NCBI GenBank assembly: GCA_037043455.1
Contig: JAWPHD010001420.1
Location: 62,001-126,000 of the forward strand
Direction of reading: 5' to 3'
Source of the DNA: Cyrtodaria siliqua
Taxonomy: Eukaryota; Mollusca; Bivalvia; Adapedonta; Hiatellidae
DNA: 64,000 nt
Of the stretch, positions 23,401 through 36,603 are shown piece after piece. Position 1 is the stretch's first letter. Each line of letters starts with the position of its first letter. The translations under genes were made by a program, and so were the position numbers. The notes under the pieces are model-generated. The model did not search any database and was not told the origin of the DNA. It was given only the letters and a program-made list of their open reading frames with translations.

Positions 23401-26400
23401 GTCGGATTGAATACTACACACCAGTCAGACTGAGTATAGCACACCAGTCAGACTGAGTATAGCGCACCAGTCAGACTGAGAATAGCGCTCCAGTCAGACT
23501 GAGAACAGCACACAAAGTCGGATTGAGTACTGCGCATCAGTCAGACTGAGAATAGCACTCAAGTCGGATTGAGTACTGCACACCAGTCATACTGAGAATA
23601 GCACACAAGTTAGACTGAGAATAGCACACAAGTCGGATTGAAAATAGCGCACCAGTCAGACTAAGTATAGCGCACAAGTCGGATTGAGTACTGCGCACCA
23701 GTCAGACTGAGAATAGCACACACGTCGGATTGAGTACTACACACCAGTCAGACTGAGAATAGCACACCAGTCAGACTGAGTATAGCACAACAGTCAGACT
23801 GAGTATAGCACACCAGTCAGACTGAGTATAGCGCACCAGTCAGACTGAGTATAGCGCACCAGTCAAACTGAGAATAGCACACAAGTTGGATTGAGTACTG
23901 CGCACCAGTCAGACTGAGAATAGCACACAAGTCGGATTGAGTACTGCACACCAGTCAGACTGAGAATAGCACCCCAGTCAGACTGAGAATAGCACACAAG
24001 TCGGATTGAGTACTTCGCACCAGTCAGACTGAGAATAGCACACAAGTCGGATTGAGTACTGAACACCAGTCAGACTGAGTATAGCGCACCAGTCAGACTG
24101 AGTATAGCGCACTAGTCAGACTGAGAATAGCGCACCAGTCAGACTGAGAATAGCACACAAGTCAGATTGAATACTGCGCAACAATCAGACTGAGAATAGC
24201 GCACCAGTCAGACTAAGAATAGCACACAAGTCGGATTGAGTACTGCGCATCAGTCAGACTGAGAATAGCACACAAGTCGAATTGAGTACTGCACACCAGT
24301 CAGACTGAGAATAGCACACCAGTCAGACTGAGAATAGCACACAAGTTAGACTGAAAATAGCACACAAGTCGGATTGAGAATAGTGCACCAGTCAGACTTA
24401 GTATAGCGCACAAGTCCGATTGAGTACTGCGCACCAGTCAGACTGAGAATAGCACACAAGTCGGATTGAGTACTACACACCAGTCAGACTGAGTATAGCA
24501 CACCATTCAGACTGAGTATAGCACACCAGTCAGACTGAGTATAGCACACCAGTCAGACTGAGTATATCACTCCAGTCAGACTGAGAATAGCACACCAGTC
24601 AGACTGAGTACTGCGCACCAGTTAGACTGAGTATAACACACCAGTCAGACTGAGTATAGGGTACCAGTCAGACTGAGTATAACGCACCAGTCAGACTGAG
24701 TAGCGCACCAGTCAGACTGAGTATATCGCACCAGTCAGACTGAAAATAGCGCACCAGTCAGACTGAGTGTAGCACACCAGTCAGACTGAGAATAGCGCAC
24801 CAGTCAGACTGAGTATAGCGCACCAGTTAGACTGAGTATAGCGCACCAGTCAGACTGAGTATATCGCACCAGTCAGACTGAGAATAGCGCACCAGTCAGA
24901 CTGAGTATATAACACCAGTCAGACTGAGAATAGCACACCAGTCAGACTGAGTACTGCGCACCAGTTAAACTGAGTATAACACACCAGTCAGACTGAGTAT
25001 AGGGTACCAGTCAGACTGAGTATAGCGCACCAGTCAGACTGAGTATAGCGCACCAGTCAGACTGAGTATAGCGCACCAGTCAGACTGAGAATATCGCACA
25101 AATCAGACTGAGTATAGCGCACCAGTATAGCGCACCAGTTAGACTGAGTATAGCGCACCAGTCGGATTGAGTACTACGCACCAGTCAGACTGAGAATAGC
25201 GCACAAGTCGGATTGAGTATTGCGCACCAGTCAGACTGAGAATAGCTTACCAGTCAGACTGAGTATAGCGCACCAGTCAGACTGAGAACAGCACACCAGT
25301 CAGACTGAGTATAGCGCACCAGTCAGACTGAGAATAGCGCACCTGTTAGATTGAGAATAGCACACCAGTCAGACTGAGTATAGCGCACCAGTCAGACTGA
25401 GAATAGCACACCCGTCATACTGAGTATAGCGCACCAGTCAGACTCATTGTAGCGCACTAGTTAGACTGAGAATAGCACACAAGTCGGATTGAGTACTGCA
25501 CACCAGTCAGACTGAGTATAGCGCACCAGTTAGACTGAGAATAGCACACAAGTCGGATTGAGTACTGCACACCAGTCAGACTGAGAATAGCACACAAGTC
25601 GGATTGAGTACTGCACACCAGTCAGACGGAGAATAGCACACAAGTCAGATTGAGTACTGCACACCAGTCAGACTGAGAATAGCACGCAAGTCGGATTGAG
25701 AATAGCACACCCGTCAGACTGAGTATAGCATACAAGTCGGATTGAGTACTGCATTCAAGGCAGACTGAGAATAGCGCACCAGTTAGACTGAGAATAGTAC
25801 ACAAGTTTGACTGAGAAAAGCACACAAGTCTGATTGAGAATAGCGCACCAGTCGTACTGAGTATAGCGCACAGGTCGGATTGAGTACTGCGCACCAGTCA
25901 GACTGAGAATAGCACACAAGTCGGATTGAATACTATACACCAGTCAGACTGAGTAAAGCACACCAGTCAGACTGAGTATAGCGCACCAGTCAGACTGAGA
26001 ACAGCACACAAGTCGGATTGAATACTGTGCATCAGTCAGACTGAGAATAGCGCACCAGTCAGACTGATTATAGCACACAAGTCGGATTGAGTACTGCGCA
26101 CCAGTCAGACTGAGAATAGCACACAAGTCGGATTGAGTACTGCACACCAGTCAGACTGAGAATAGCACACCAGTCAGACTGATAATAACGCATCAGTTAG
26201 ACTGAGTATAGCACACCAGTCAGACTGAGAATAGCGCACCAGTCAGACTGAGAATAGCACACCAGTCAGACTGAGAATAGCACACCGGTCAGACTGAGAA
26301 TAGCACCCCAGTCAGACTGAGTATAGCGCACCAATCAGACTGAGAATAGCACATCAGTCAGACTGAAAATAGCACACAAGTCAGACTGAGTATAGCGCAC

Positions 26401-29400
26401 CAATCAGACTGAGAATAGCACACCAGTCAGACTGAAAATAGCGCACTAGTCAGACTGAGAATAGCACACCAGTCAGACTGAGTATAGCGCACCCGTAAGA
26501 CTGATTATAGCGCACCAGTTAGACAGAGAATAGCACACAAGTCGGATTGAGTACTGCACACCAGTTAGACTGAGTATAGCGCACCAGTCAGACTGAGTAT
26601 AGCGCACCAGCTGGACTGAGAATAGCACACAAGTTGGATTGAGAATAGCACACCAGTCTGACTGAGTATAGCGCACCCGTTAGACTGAGTATAGCGCACC
26701 AGTCAGATTGATTATAGAGCACCAGTTAGACTGAGAATAGCACACAAGTCGGACTGAGTACTTCACACCAGGCAGACTGAGTATAGCGCACCAGTCATAC
26801 TGAGTGTAGCGCACCAGTTAGACTGAGAATAGCACACAAGTCGGATAGAGTACTGCACTCCAGTCAGACTGAGAATAGCGCACCAGTTAGACTGAGAAAA
26901 GCAAACTAGTCGGATTGAGTACTGCACACCAGTTAGACTGAGAATAGCACACCAGTCGGATTGGGTACTGCACACCAGTCAGACTGAGAATAGCACACTA
27001 GTCGGATTGAGTACTGCGCACCAGTCAGACTGAGTATAGCGCACAAAGCGGATTGAGTACTGCGCACCAGTCAGACTGAGAATAGCACACAAGTCGGATT
27101 GCGTACTACACACCAGTCAGACTGAGTATAGCACACCAGTCAGACTCGGAATAGCACACCAGTCAGACTGAGTATAGGCCACCAGTCAGACTGAGTATAG
27201 CGCACAAGTCAGACTGAGAATAGCACACACGTCGGATTGAGTACTGCGCACCAGTCAGACTGAGTATAGCGAACAAGTCGGATTGAGTACTGCGCACCAG
27301 TCGGAATGAGTATTGCGCACAAGTCAGACTGAGTATAGCTCACCAGTCAAACTGAGAATAGCACACCAGTCAGACTGAGTACTGCGCACCAGTTAGACTG
27401 AATATAACATACCAGTCAGACTGAATATAGCGCATCAGTTAGACTGAGTATAGGGCACAAGTCAGATAGAGTATAGCACACCAGTCAGACTGAGAATAGC
27501 ACACCAGTCAGACTGAGTATAGCGCACCAGTCAGATTGAGTATTGCGCACCAGTTAGACTGAGAATAACACACAAGTCGGATTGAGTACTGCGCACCAGT
27601 CAGACTGAGAATAGCGCACAAGTCGAATTGAGTACTGCGCACCAGTCAGACTGAGTATCACGCACCAGTCAGACAGAGAATAGCGCACCAGTCAAACTGA
27701 GTATAGCGCACCGGTCATACTGAGTATAGCGCACCAGTCAGACTGATTATAGCGCACCAGTCAGACTGAGAATAGCACACAATTCGGATTGAGTACTGCA
27801 CACCAGGCAGACTGAGTATAGCGCACCAGTCAGACTGAGTATAGCGCACCAGTTAGACAGAGAATAGCACACAAGTCGGATTGAATACTGCACTCCAGTC
27901 AGACTGAGAATAGCGCACCAGTTAGACTGAGAATAGCACACTAGTCGGATTGAGTACTGCACACCAGTTATACTGAGAATAGCACACCAGTCGGATTGAG
28001 TACTGCACACCAGTTATACTGAGAATAGCACACTAGTCGGATTGAGTACTGCGCACCAGTCAGACTGAGTATAGCGCACAAGTCGGATTGAGTACTGCGC
28101 ACCAGTCAGACTGAGAATAGCACACAAGTCGGATTGCGTACTACACACGAGTCAGACTGAGTATAGCACACCAGTCAGACTCAGAATAGCACACCAGTCA
28201 GACTGAGTATAGCGCACCATTCAGACTGAGTATAGCGCACCAGTCAGACTGAGAATAAGACACACGTCGGATTGAGTACTGCGCACCAGTCAGACTGAAT
28301 ATAGCGAACAAGTCGGATTGAGTACTGCGCACCAGTCGGAATGAGTACTGCGCACAAGTCAGACTGAGTATAGCTCACCAGTCAAACTGAGAATAGCACA
28401 CCAGTCAGACTGAGTACTGCGCACCAGTTAGACTGAATATAACATACCAGTCAGACTGAATATAGCGCACCAGTCAGACTGAGAATAGCGCATCAGTTAG
28501 ACTGAGTATAGGGCACAAGTCAGATTGAGTATAGCACACCAGTCAGACTGAGAATAGCACACCAGTCAGACTGAGTATAGCGCACCAGTCAGACTGAGTA
28601 TTGCGCACCAGTTAGACTGAGAATAACACACAAGTCGGATTGAGTACTGCGCACCAGTCAGACTGAGAATAGCGCACAAGTCGGATTGAGTACTGCGCAC
28701 CAGTCAGACTGAGTATAACGCACCAGTCAGACTGAGAATAGCGCACCAGTCAGACTGAGTATAGCGCACCTGTCATACTGAGAATAGCGCACCAGTCAAG
28801 CTGAGAATAGCGCACAAGTCAGACTGAGTATAGCGCACCAGTTAGACTGAGTATAGCGCATCAGTTAGACTGAGTATAGCGCACCAGTCAGATTGAGTAT
28901 AACGCACCAGTTAGACTGAGTGTAGCGCACCAGTCAGATTGAGTACTGCGCACCAGTTAGACTGAGAATAACACACAAGTCGCATTAAGTATTGCGCACC
29001 AGTCAGACTGAGTATAGCGCACAAGTCAGACTTTGTATAGCACACCAGTCAGACTGAATATAGCGCACCAGTCAGACTGAGTATAGCGCACCAGTCATAT
29101 TGAGTATAGCGCACCGGTCAGACAGACTGAGTAAAACGCACCAGTCAGACTGAATATAGCGCACCAGTCAGACTGAGTATAGCGCACCAGTCATATTGAG
29201 TATAGCGCACCGGTCAGACTGAGTATAGCGCACCAGTTAGACAGAGAATAGCGCACCAGTCAGACTGAGTATAGCGCACCAGTCAGATTGAGTACTGCGC
29301 ACCAGTCAGACTGAGTATAGCGCACCAGTCAGATTGTGTACTGCTTACCAGTAAGACTGAGTATAGCACACAAGTCGGATTGAGTACTGCACACCAGTCA

Positions 29401-30370
29401 TACTGAGAATAGAACACCAGTCAGACTGCGTATAGCGCAACAATCAGACTGAGTATAGCGCACCCGTCAGACTGAGTATAGCACACAGGTCGGATTGAGT
29501 AATGCGCACCAGCCAGACTGAGAATAGCACACACGTCGGACTGAGTACAGTGCACCAGTCAGACTGAGAATAGCACACCAGTCAGACTGAGTATAGCGCA
29601 CCGGTCAGACTGAGTATAGCGCAGCAGTTAGACTGTGAATAGCGCACCAGTCAGACTGAGTATCGCGCACAAGTCAGACTGAGTATAGCGCACCAGTTAG
29701 ACTGAGTATAGCGCACCAGTTAGACTGAGTATAGCGCACCAGTCAGATTGAGTATAACGCACCAGTTAGACTGAGTGTAGCGCACCAGTCAGATTGAGTA
29801 CTGCGCACCAGTTAGACTGAGAATAACACACAAGTCGCATTAAGTATTGCGCACCAGTCAGACTGAGTATAGCGCACAAGTCAGACTTTGTATAGCACAC
29901 CAGTCAGACTGAATATAGCGCACCAGTCAGACTGAGTATAGCGCACCAGTCATATTGAGTATAGCGCACCGGTCAGACAGACTGAGTAAAACGCACCAGT
30001 CAGACTGAATATAGCGCACCAGTCAGACTGAGTATAGCGCACCAGTCATATTGAGTATAGCGCACCGGTCAGACTGAGTATAGCGCACCAGTTAGACAGA
30101 GAATAGCGCACCAGTCAGACTGAGTATAGCGCACCAGTCAGATTGAGTACTGCGCACCAGTCAGACTGAGTATAGCGCACCAGTCAGACTGTGTGTAGCG
30201 CACCAGTCAGATTGTGTACTGCTCACCAGTAAGACTGAGTATAGCACACAAGTCGGATTGAGTACTGCACACCAGTCATACTGAGTATAGCACACAAGTC
30301 GGAGTGAGTACAGTGCACCAGTCAGACTGAGAATAGCACACCAGTCAGACTGAGTATAGCACACCGGTCA
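14453..30370 (+). repeat. 23-bp satellite array, about 15.9 kb (~690 units)
   Basis: Head-to-tail 23-bp units with two main forms, cagactgagtatagcgcac and cggattgagtactgcgcac, often alternating as 46-bp dimers. The core agtcagact is a short inverted repeat. Blocks are themselves duplicated: 15.05-15.71 with 18.12-18.78 kb (offset 3072), 16.59-17.31 with 18.78-19.50 (2185 = 95 units), about 18.8-23.25 with 23.4-27.8 (about 4567), and 28.85-29.33 with 29.70-30.17 (about 857). The minus-strand frames of 60-113 codons all read as one repeated peptide theme and are not genes. Confidence 0.95.
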
Positions 30371-30846
30371 ATGAATTGAGTTCATGTTAATTTGGCATTC
30401 CATAAGACCAAAACCCAAAACTGAATCATCGATATTGGGCGGCCCAACTCATAATTAATTGTACGCATATTTAATCAAGTGTATTTTAAGAACCCGTAAA
30501 AGAAAACTTTTCTAAGATAAGATAAGATTTATTTCGAGTCGGCAAGACATACAATTAGACAATATAAGTTTTGATGAGCTTTTGAATTGACTAATCTACC
30601 GACTACTTATACAATATAATATGACCTGAACACCTGGCTAGAGATTTTGATAAACGGTTTTGTAGTATAATTTTGCCGTTATTTGGAGGGTTAGTGTTTT
30701 TAAAGAGCTAGATATATTTCCTTTAAATAGCTGTGTACCAGGGCCCCGTTTTATGAAACAACTTACGACCATTTTAATCGTAAATTAATTTCTGAAATGC
30801 TTCACTATAAATTACACTTCTCAAATAAACGTGATTTCCTTTCACA
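30371..30846. other. non-coding flank of satellite
   Basis: Colinear with 50029-50510. Holds nothing recognisable. Confidence 0.5.
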
Positions 30847-32480
30847 TTGAATTGAAGACTTTATTTTAAGAGGGTATCCCAGTTAGTAAAACAAAAAATC
30901 TTCCCGAGACCCTCTTTACAAAGCAAACATAGTAAACAAACATAACACAAGTTTATAGCAGCAGCACAACGATATTGACAATGGAAACAAAAGTGTTCAC
31001 AAAAAAATAAAATAAAAATCTATATATCAATTTTCACGAAAACAATTTCAGTTATACTGTACTTTTTATTCACTTTATATAATTGTTTGAAAAAGATTTA
31101 ACTGACGTGCAAGATCTTATATGCTCTGGGATTTCGTTTCAAATTACTGGCCCAGGGTAAGATATACTTCCTTTAACAAGCTCCTTATTTGGCTTAGGAA
31201 TCGTAAATTTAATATCACAATGAGATCGTAAAGTGTGTGACCTTATGTTATGTAACTCAAACATATTCAATATATAAGAAGGAACAAGCTGCTTAGAAAC
31301 TTAGCTTTATTAAGAACAATTCTTTGGTCAATTGTCATTGCATTTATAGTGTTCATTGCATCATTTAAACATGTATATTCATTGCCTAATATAATATGAC
31401 AAGCTCTTCTTTGTATTTTTAAAAGACTATTAATGTTTCCCTTCGTTGTATTTCCCAATATAATATTGCAAAAATCTAAATGTGGCTGGATATAAGCCTT
31501 ATAGTAAATACTTCTATAGTTAGGCGGTATGTATTGCTTTATTCTAGTTAATAGCCACAGAATGATATGATGATAATTTCTTTCGAATGCGTACTATATG
31601 TTCATCCCACTTAAGGTTCGCATAATACTTTGCTTTCAGAGGTCAATTGAATATCAATGTTATTGCAGTTTAAAGACATAGGTGAGTGTTGTAGTACTGC
31701 GCGCTTCTGAGGTGTTGTAATTAATAAGACTTTAGTTTTTTCAGTGTTTAATAACATGCCGTTTTCTAAGCAGCAGTTTTGCAATATATGCAGTGCAGCT
31801 TGCATATTATATTCAATTGTAATTAACGAATCATTAATATCATATAGTGTTGTATCGTTCGCATACATATCAGTATGACTTACGGAGTCACTTGTATGTA
31901 GAGGTAGATCATTAATAAATATTAAGAAAAACAGGGGGCCAAGTAAGGCACCTTGTGGTACTCCACAGGTAACACCATATTTGAAAAAGTACCATTTTGT
32001 TCAACTTTTTTGTTTCCTATCAGTTAGGTATGATGTAAACCATTTTATGGTCAAATCACTACATTTATAAAGTTTTAACTTTTTCAATACGATATCGTGA
32101 TCAACTAAATCAAATTCTTTTCTAAAGTCTACCATGATTGTTCCAACAAACTTTCCTTCATTTAGGGCTTTTAGCCATTTATCTAATATAAGAACAAGAG
32201 CTGTTTCACAGCTGTGATTTTTACGAAAACCACTTTGTGACTGTATTAATAATTTAAAAGAAGGAGGAATTCCATGAATGAATCGTATACATGCCTTTCA
32301 ATCAGTTTAGAAAGAGTAGGTAGAATAGAAATTGGACGATAGTTATTAACATCATCCGCAGCACCTGTCTTAAATAAAGGTTTGACTTTAGCAATTTTCC
32401 ATACATCAGGAAAAGAGCCCGACCTTAAGCTGCAATTAACAATATAGGCTATGCTCTTTGCATTTTGCACTGCAGGGGCG
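30847..32480 (-). pseudogene. LINE remnant, reverse transcriptase (Jockey/CR1-like)
   Basis: Minus-strand translation shows, in order, the RT fingers (FPDVWKIAKVKPLFKTG, NYRPISILPTLSKLIE at about 32470-32246), a palm with DFRKEFDLVDH, GVPQGALLGPLFFLIFINDL, and MYANDTTLY at 31868, then the thumb and C-terminal region (31458-31267). The catalytic YADD-type motif reads YAND, one acidic residue replaced by Asn. Several frameshifts and stops break the frame. The endonuclease part is missing, so the copy is 5' truncated near 32480. The 3' end (30847) has a tcttcaattcaatg tail. RT is normally used in target-primed insertion; this copy is dead. Confidence 0.85.
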
Positions 32481-32813
32481 TAGCTGCCATTGATTCAAAT
32501 ATTCACGTGCTTGCAGATACATTTTCCACAAAAAAACAGAAAAAAGAAAGAAAAAACCTAATTTATCTGAATAAAGCTAGCCTGTAGAGAGTAGTAATAA
32601 ACTTATTCCCAACTTATTTGTTTTTTCGTGTTTTTTGTGTTTGTTTATATAACATTTCGGTAGATCTCATAATAGTTCTCAAGGAACAGTAACCCAGACA
32701 CAACTGTCATGGAGATTATTGTCTATTAGTGACACTGGTTCAAGAAATTACACTGGTATGACGCCATGAACTGGTGTCATGAACATGTTTTAAATTTAAT
32801 GTTTTGAAAGCGG
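32481..32813. other. non-coding, no feature recognised
   Basis: AT-rich sequence lost from copy 2 by the deletion described below. No gene seen. Confidence 0.45.
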
Positions 32814-32928
32814 CAATCTCATTAAAATCAGATATTTATTCCGTTTACATAACCTCATTAAAAGGAATAAAGATCTGATTTTCTACATTGTAGGGAAACG
32901 GAATAAACATCTGATTCTAATGAGATTG
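32814..32928. repeat. inverted repeat / small foldback element
   Basis: The left arm begins caatctcattaaaatcagat and contains attccgttt. The right arm contains aaacggaata and ends tctaatgagattg. The arms are about 33 bp and nearly perfect, with a spacer of about 48 bp. Probably a small MITE. Confidence 0.7.
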
Positions 32929-32999
32929 TGAAACGGATAACTTAGTTACCGACCATTTTGATTTCGGGGGGCTGGGGGTGTGTGAAATGAGTTCAGAAG

Positions 33000-34365
33000 A
33001 CATTTATAGTATTCATGGTTGTAATAAATGTGATGTACATAGATCATGGTAGTAATACATGTGGTATATATAAGTCATGGTAGTTATACATGTGATAAAT
33101 GTGGTATACACCTGCAATGATATTCATAATAAAGTCATTGTTATAATTAATGTGGTAGTCATGGTTGTAATTAGGCCATTATTTTCTATAATTCCTTATA
33201 CGAACCCACCTACGACAAAAGACAAAACAAAATTAGGTATTTTATTTTTCCACAGTGAATTTGATAGTTTATTGTTGTTTTTTTACCTCCTCCCAGATTT
33301 GAATAGAACACTTCCTTCCAAATAAATAATTAAACTATATTTTACAAAATGTTTGTGTTTATATTTTTCCCTTCCTCCTACAATAATTCTCTGTATTGAT
33401 AGTTCGCAAAACAAATAATAAAAAATACTGGCCTAAATGTGATATACATTGGTCATGGTAGTATGTAAATATTGCAATCCTGTGAGGGTGACATTGAATA
33501 CATGTGTTGAAAATGACGTAAAACATCATACAAACAAAATCAACCTTCTGGGCCTATTTATTTTATTATACTGAAAAATATGTTTGAAAAAGGTATTTGG
33601 TTCTGCTAAATATTCCTTTGAAATAAAACGTGAGAAAACATTGTTACTTCTCTTTGTTCAAAACCACTATTCTCAGCACCTAGAAAATAAAATGAGTAAA
33701 CTTTTCAAATCATCTTCAGAAAGTTGTGCAAACTGTGTCCGCCATTTCAGTAAATGTTCACTAATTTTCATATGTGCATGTATACAAACACTGTTCAGCA
33801 TAGGACATCCCAATACATATAATCTTGCTTTGACTTCACAATCGTAAGACAGTTCAAATTAAACTGGGGTGACATTACAAAAAAGACTATCAATCAGTAA
33901 CTCACTCCATGGAGACATTACCAGCGATAAGAGATATTACAAAAATGGAAAAATAACAATCTATGGAAATTTAACATGGGTGTTTGACATGAGGTATATT
34001 ATTAATATTCTTAAATATGGCATCAGTGGTCATGGTAGTAATAAATGTAGTATGCATAGCTCATGGTAGTAATACATGGGGTATTCCGTCGTCATGATAG
34101 TAATGAATGGGGTATTCAGTGGTTATGGTAGTAATACATGTGGTATTTAGTCTTAGTATTCACTCCCTGGTATTCATGATAGTATTAAATGTGATATACA
34201 GTGGTCATGGTAATATTACTTGTGATTTACAGTGGTCATGGTAGTAATACTTATGATATACAGTGGTCATGGTAGTAGAAAATGTGGTAAAGAGTAGCCA
34301 TGATAGTTATACATGTGACCTACTTTGAATATGTTAGTAATCAATGTGGTCATGGTAGTATTACA
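33000..34365 (+). repeat. degenerate ~30-36 bp minisatellite (catggtagtaatacatgtg)
   Basis: Two clusters (about 33000-33180 and 34015-34365), plus a stray copy at 33450, of variants of catggtagtaatacatgtg followed by gatatacagtggt. Units are diverged and irregularly spaced. A few units persist in copy 2 at 51650-51735. The frames at 33077-33325, 33584-33847 and 33869-34069 lie in or between the clusters and have no domain support. Confidence 0.65.
33499..33540 (+). mobile_element. SINE family A tail fragment
   Basis: Matches the 3' end of the SINE at 6652 (catgtgttgaaaatgacgta followed by aaacatcatacaaacaaa). Only the tail is present. Confidence 0.55.
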
Positions 34366-34804
34366 ATACAAGGTCCTGGTACTTGTGCGATGGACTTTGT
34401 GAATATCATCAACAAGTAAGTGGACTTAAGAATCAGCTTCAGCCACATCCAATGCCAGGTTACAGATAAAGCCATGCGATATATGCCAGTGTTAATAAAA
34501 CATGGTATGGAACATGGTAGACATTGCCCAGTACAAGACAATCAATCCCCTATAACCACCAAACAAAACCTACAATCAATACTTAATTTAGAAGAGCAAA
34601 AAATGGCTCACATCAAAAGCAGACAAGGACAAGCATATAAACTTAAGATTAACACCAGCACATGGAGTTATTGAAAGATCCATATTAAACAAGAGCTGTC
34701 GAAATGACAGCATGCTTCACTATTCAAAGTCATTTTTAAACAAGCCACTGACACTTCTGTCTCACCAACCATTGTGCCAGTTCATTCACAAGGTCAAATC
34801 TTAA
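34366..34804. other. non-coding, shared by both blocks
   Basis: Aligns with 51736-52165. The overlapping frames at 34420-34674 (plus) and 51864-52166 (copy 2) differ by frame-changing indels, so coding is not supported. Confidence 0.5.
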
Positions 34805-34905
34805 CTGTGGAGGTTAGATGGTGTTGAGGTGGTGTTGAGGTGGTGGTGAGGTGGTGGTGAGATGGTGGTGAGGTGGTGGTGAGGTGAGGGCGTAGGGGGT
34901 GCAGG
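34805..34905 (+). repeat. GGT-rich trinucleotide-like repeat
   Basis: Runs of gaggtggtggt with occasional gttgag interruptions, about 100 bp. The copy-2 counterpart (about 52175-52215) is shorter. Confidence 0.8.
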
Positions 34906-35605
34906 GAGGGATAGTCAGTAAACATATATACCAAATATCAAAGCAAGACATTCAATACCTCAGAAAGAATATGAACTAGAAGAGGGTGAACAGGGGAGGG
35001 AAATGAAGTATTACTTAATAGGGAAAAAACAGAGACATGGTAACTGAAGAGAAACCAAAAAGAATAGAACAAATATGTGTCTATTTATCTGGGGTGATGG
35101 TGGTGGTGTAGTAGGGGCGTGTGGAGAGGGGGGAGGGTTATGTGACTAATTAAATTTACAGGCTTGCCATTGTTATTTGATGTATGCAGTGAGTTTCATT
35201 GAAATATATGAACCTGCTTAAAAAAACGTGAACCTGAAACTCTAGTTGAAAACAAATTATCATCTGGCTAAAATGAAATAAAAAGTTATGAAACATGCAT
35301 CTGTAAAAGTCCTTGATGACTCTGATGACTCTTGTCAAGCTCCTTTGACAGAGATGTATGGCTAATGGGTACTGAAATAAATGGACTTTCCAACAAATAC
35401 AATAAAAAAAAAGCTAAATCGTACACCTTTTCTAAAATACAATAAAGAAAATATTTATCCAGAAAAAGGGCAATAATTTTACAAAAATGCAATACAGAGT
35501 TATGGAACATATGTCTACTAGCATCCACGCTTTACTGAAGTTGTATTAATACTTAGCAATCATCTTTTGAAATACAAAGACTTGCCTAACAACTTTAACC
35601 AGAAT
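34906..35605. repeat. part of ~165-bp core-repeat family
   Basis: Contains gcaatacagagttatggaac with flanking aggacttgccta-like words. This block recurs as ~165-bp units at 52805-53240. The right border of segmental copy 1 falls inside this unit. No gene. Confidence 0.5.
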
Positions 35606-35966
35606 CTTTAAAATGATTAATGTATTGCCTTAAAATGGATAATTCAAGCATAACGAGCGTATCATCGGTTTACGTTTTTTTCACACCTTCATGACAATAG
35701 CAATTTAACCAGTATGGATACATAAATTACAATCGTATTGATATTTTATTCAATGCATCATAACAATACAAGAATTATAATATTTTATATAGGGTAATAT
35801 TTAATATTTAATTCGCCCTGTCACGTTAGCCTATAGATATAGCATCTATAGTTTCCAGCTGGTACCACGTGGAGGTGTGACTAGGACTTTTTGGATTTTA
35901 ATAAAATCTATTAAAAACCAAACATTAAACCAGCCTTTTTTTTTTATTTATTATAAATGTAGTTTT
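35606..35966. other. unique spacer between the duplicated blocks
   Basis: First part of the 4-kb interval that is not shared by the blocks. No feature recognised. Confidence 0.5.
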
Positions 35967-36603
35967 TTAAAACAGATCATTTTTATTTTGAAATTTTTTG
36001 GCTGTGCCCTTAGCCTTGACTACCACTGAGTATTTCCCGTCACTTGATTGAGTGTACGCGTTTTTTTTTTTACGCTTAGTGTCGGACAGGAAACTTTGGA
36101 ACAGTGTTTTCTTTGCTTCTTCCGATTTACATCGCCAAAGTGCGTCATTTACGAGATAATGAGTTTCGAATCTTGCAAGGCGGTAATTACCAGTATCATG
36201 TAGCGCGCTTCTGTAATCCATGAACTGCAGTTCTGTGACGCCGTAAAGTTTGTCTATTAATTCTTGCGTATGTTGCGGCTGCCAGTTGACTGAATGTTTC
36301 AAAATGTTATTTAGCGATTCTGCGTTATTGTTAGTCCAAAGTCTTTTTTCTTCTTTTTTGCGGTTTGGTTCAAAAACGTGTGACTTTAATCTAGATTTTA
36401 GTTTTTTTTCAAAATAATTGGAGAATACAGGATATTTTTCTCCGACGCTATTCTGGCAATAGTGTCTAATAGGTATCAGGTCGTTTCGGCACCAAACCGT
36501 TTCGGCACCTAGACGTTTCGGCTCCTGAAAAGGACCATTGTAATGCAGACTTGCATTATTTGCGGTAATGACCGCGCAAAAGGCATCTATGGGCCTGTGT
36601 TTT
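35967..36603 (-). pseudogene. C-terminal tail of Mutator-like transposase
   Basis: The minus-strand frame is open from about 36603 to the stop at 35967, about 210 codons. It reads ...VWCRNDLIPIRHYCQN..., then a basic stretch (KKLKSRLKSH, NRKKEEKRLW), then TNNNAESLNNILKHSVNW, which resembles the conserved N-rich tail following the MULE transposase core in invertebrate transposons. An FMDYRSALHDTGNYRLA block and a lysine-rich C-terminus follow. The catalytic DDE core is absent. The upstream SGNH frame abuts it with a change of frame near 36590-36603, suggesting one ancestral reading frame broken by a small indel. The family call rests on memory of such tails, so confidence is moderate. Confidence 0.5.

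Larger units (their letters stand above)
4711..35605 (+). repeat. segmental duplication, copy 1
   Basis: Colinear with 39661-52955 in the same orientation. Anchors, copy 1 to copy 2: GTGATATCAC cluster 4849 to 39803; SINE 6652 to 41697; first exon 7240 to 42247; last exon 10925 to 46042; second SINE 13033 to 48118; satellite edges 14453 and 30370 to 49223 and 50028; LINE 30847 to 50511. The left border is where the shared tcatat..acaacc block begins and the right border is inside a tttaacca stretch. The 2.3-fold length difference comes mostly from the satellite. Confidence 0.9.

Noticed and set aside
14545..30364. Two dozen minus-strand frames of 60-113 codons in the satellite
   Set aside because: They translate the 23-bp unit over and over, with stops appearing wherever a unit is standard. 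No start context, domain or conservation beyond the repeat.
14453..30370. Array of short repeats as a CRISPR
   Set aside because: Units are contiguous with no unique spacers, and the genome is clearly eukaryotic.
33077..34069. Three plus-strand frames of 66-87 codons
   Set aside because: Lie in or between degenerate minisatellite clusters. No domain or splice context, and the region is deleted in copy 2.
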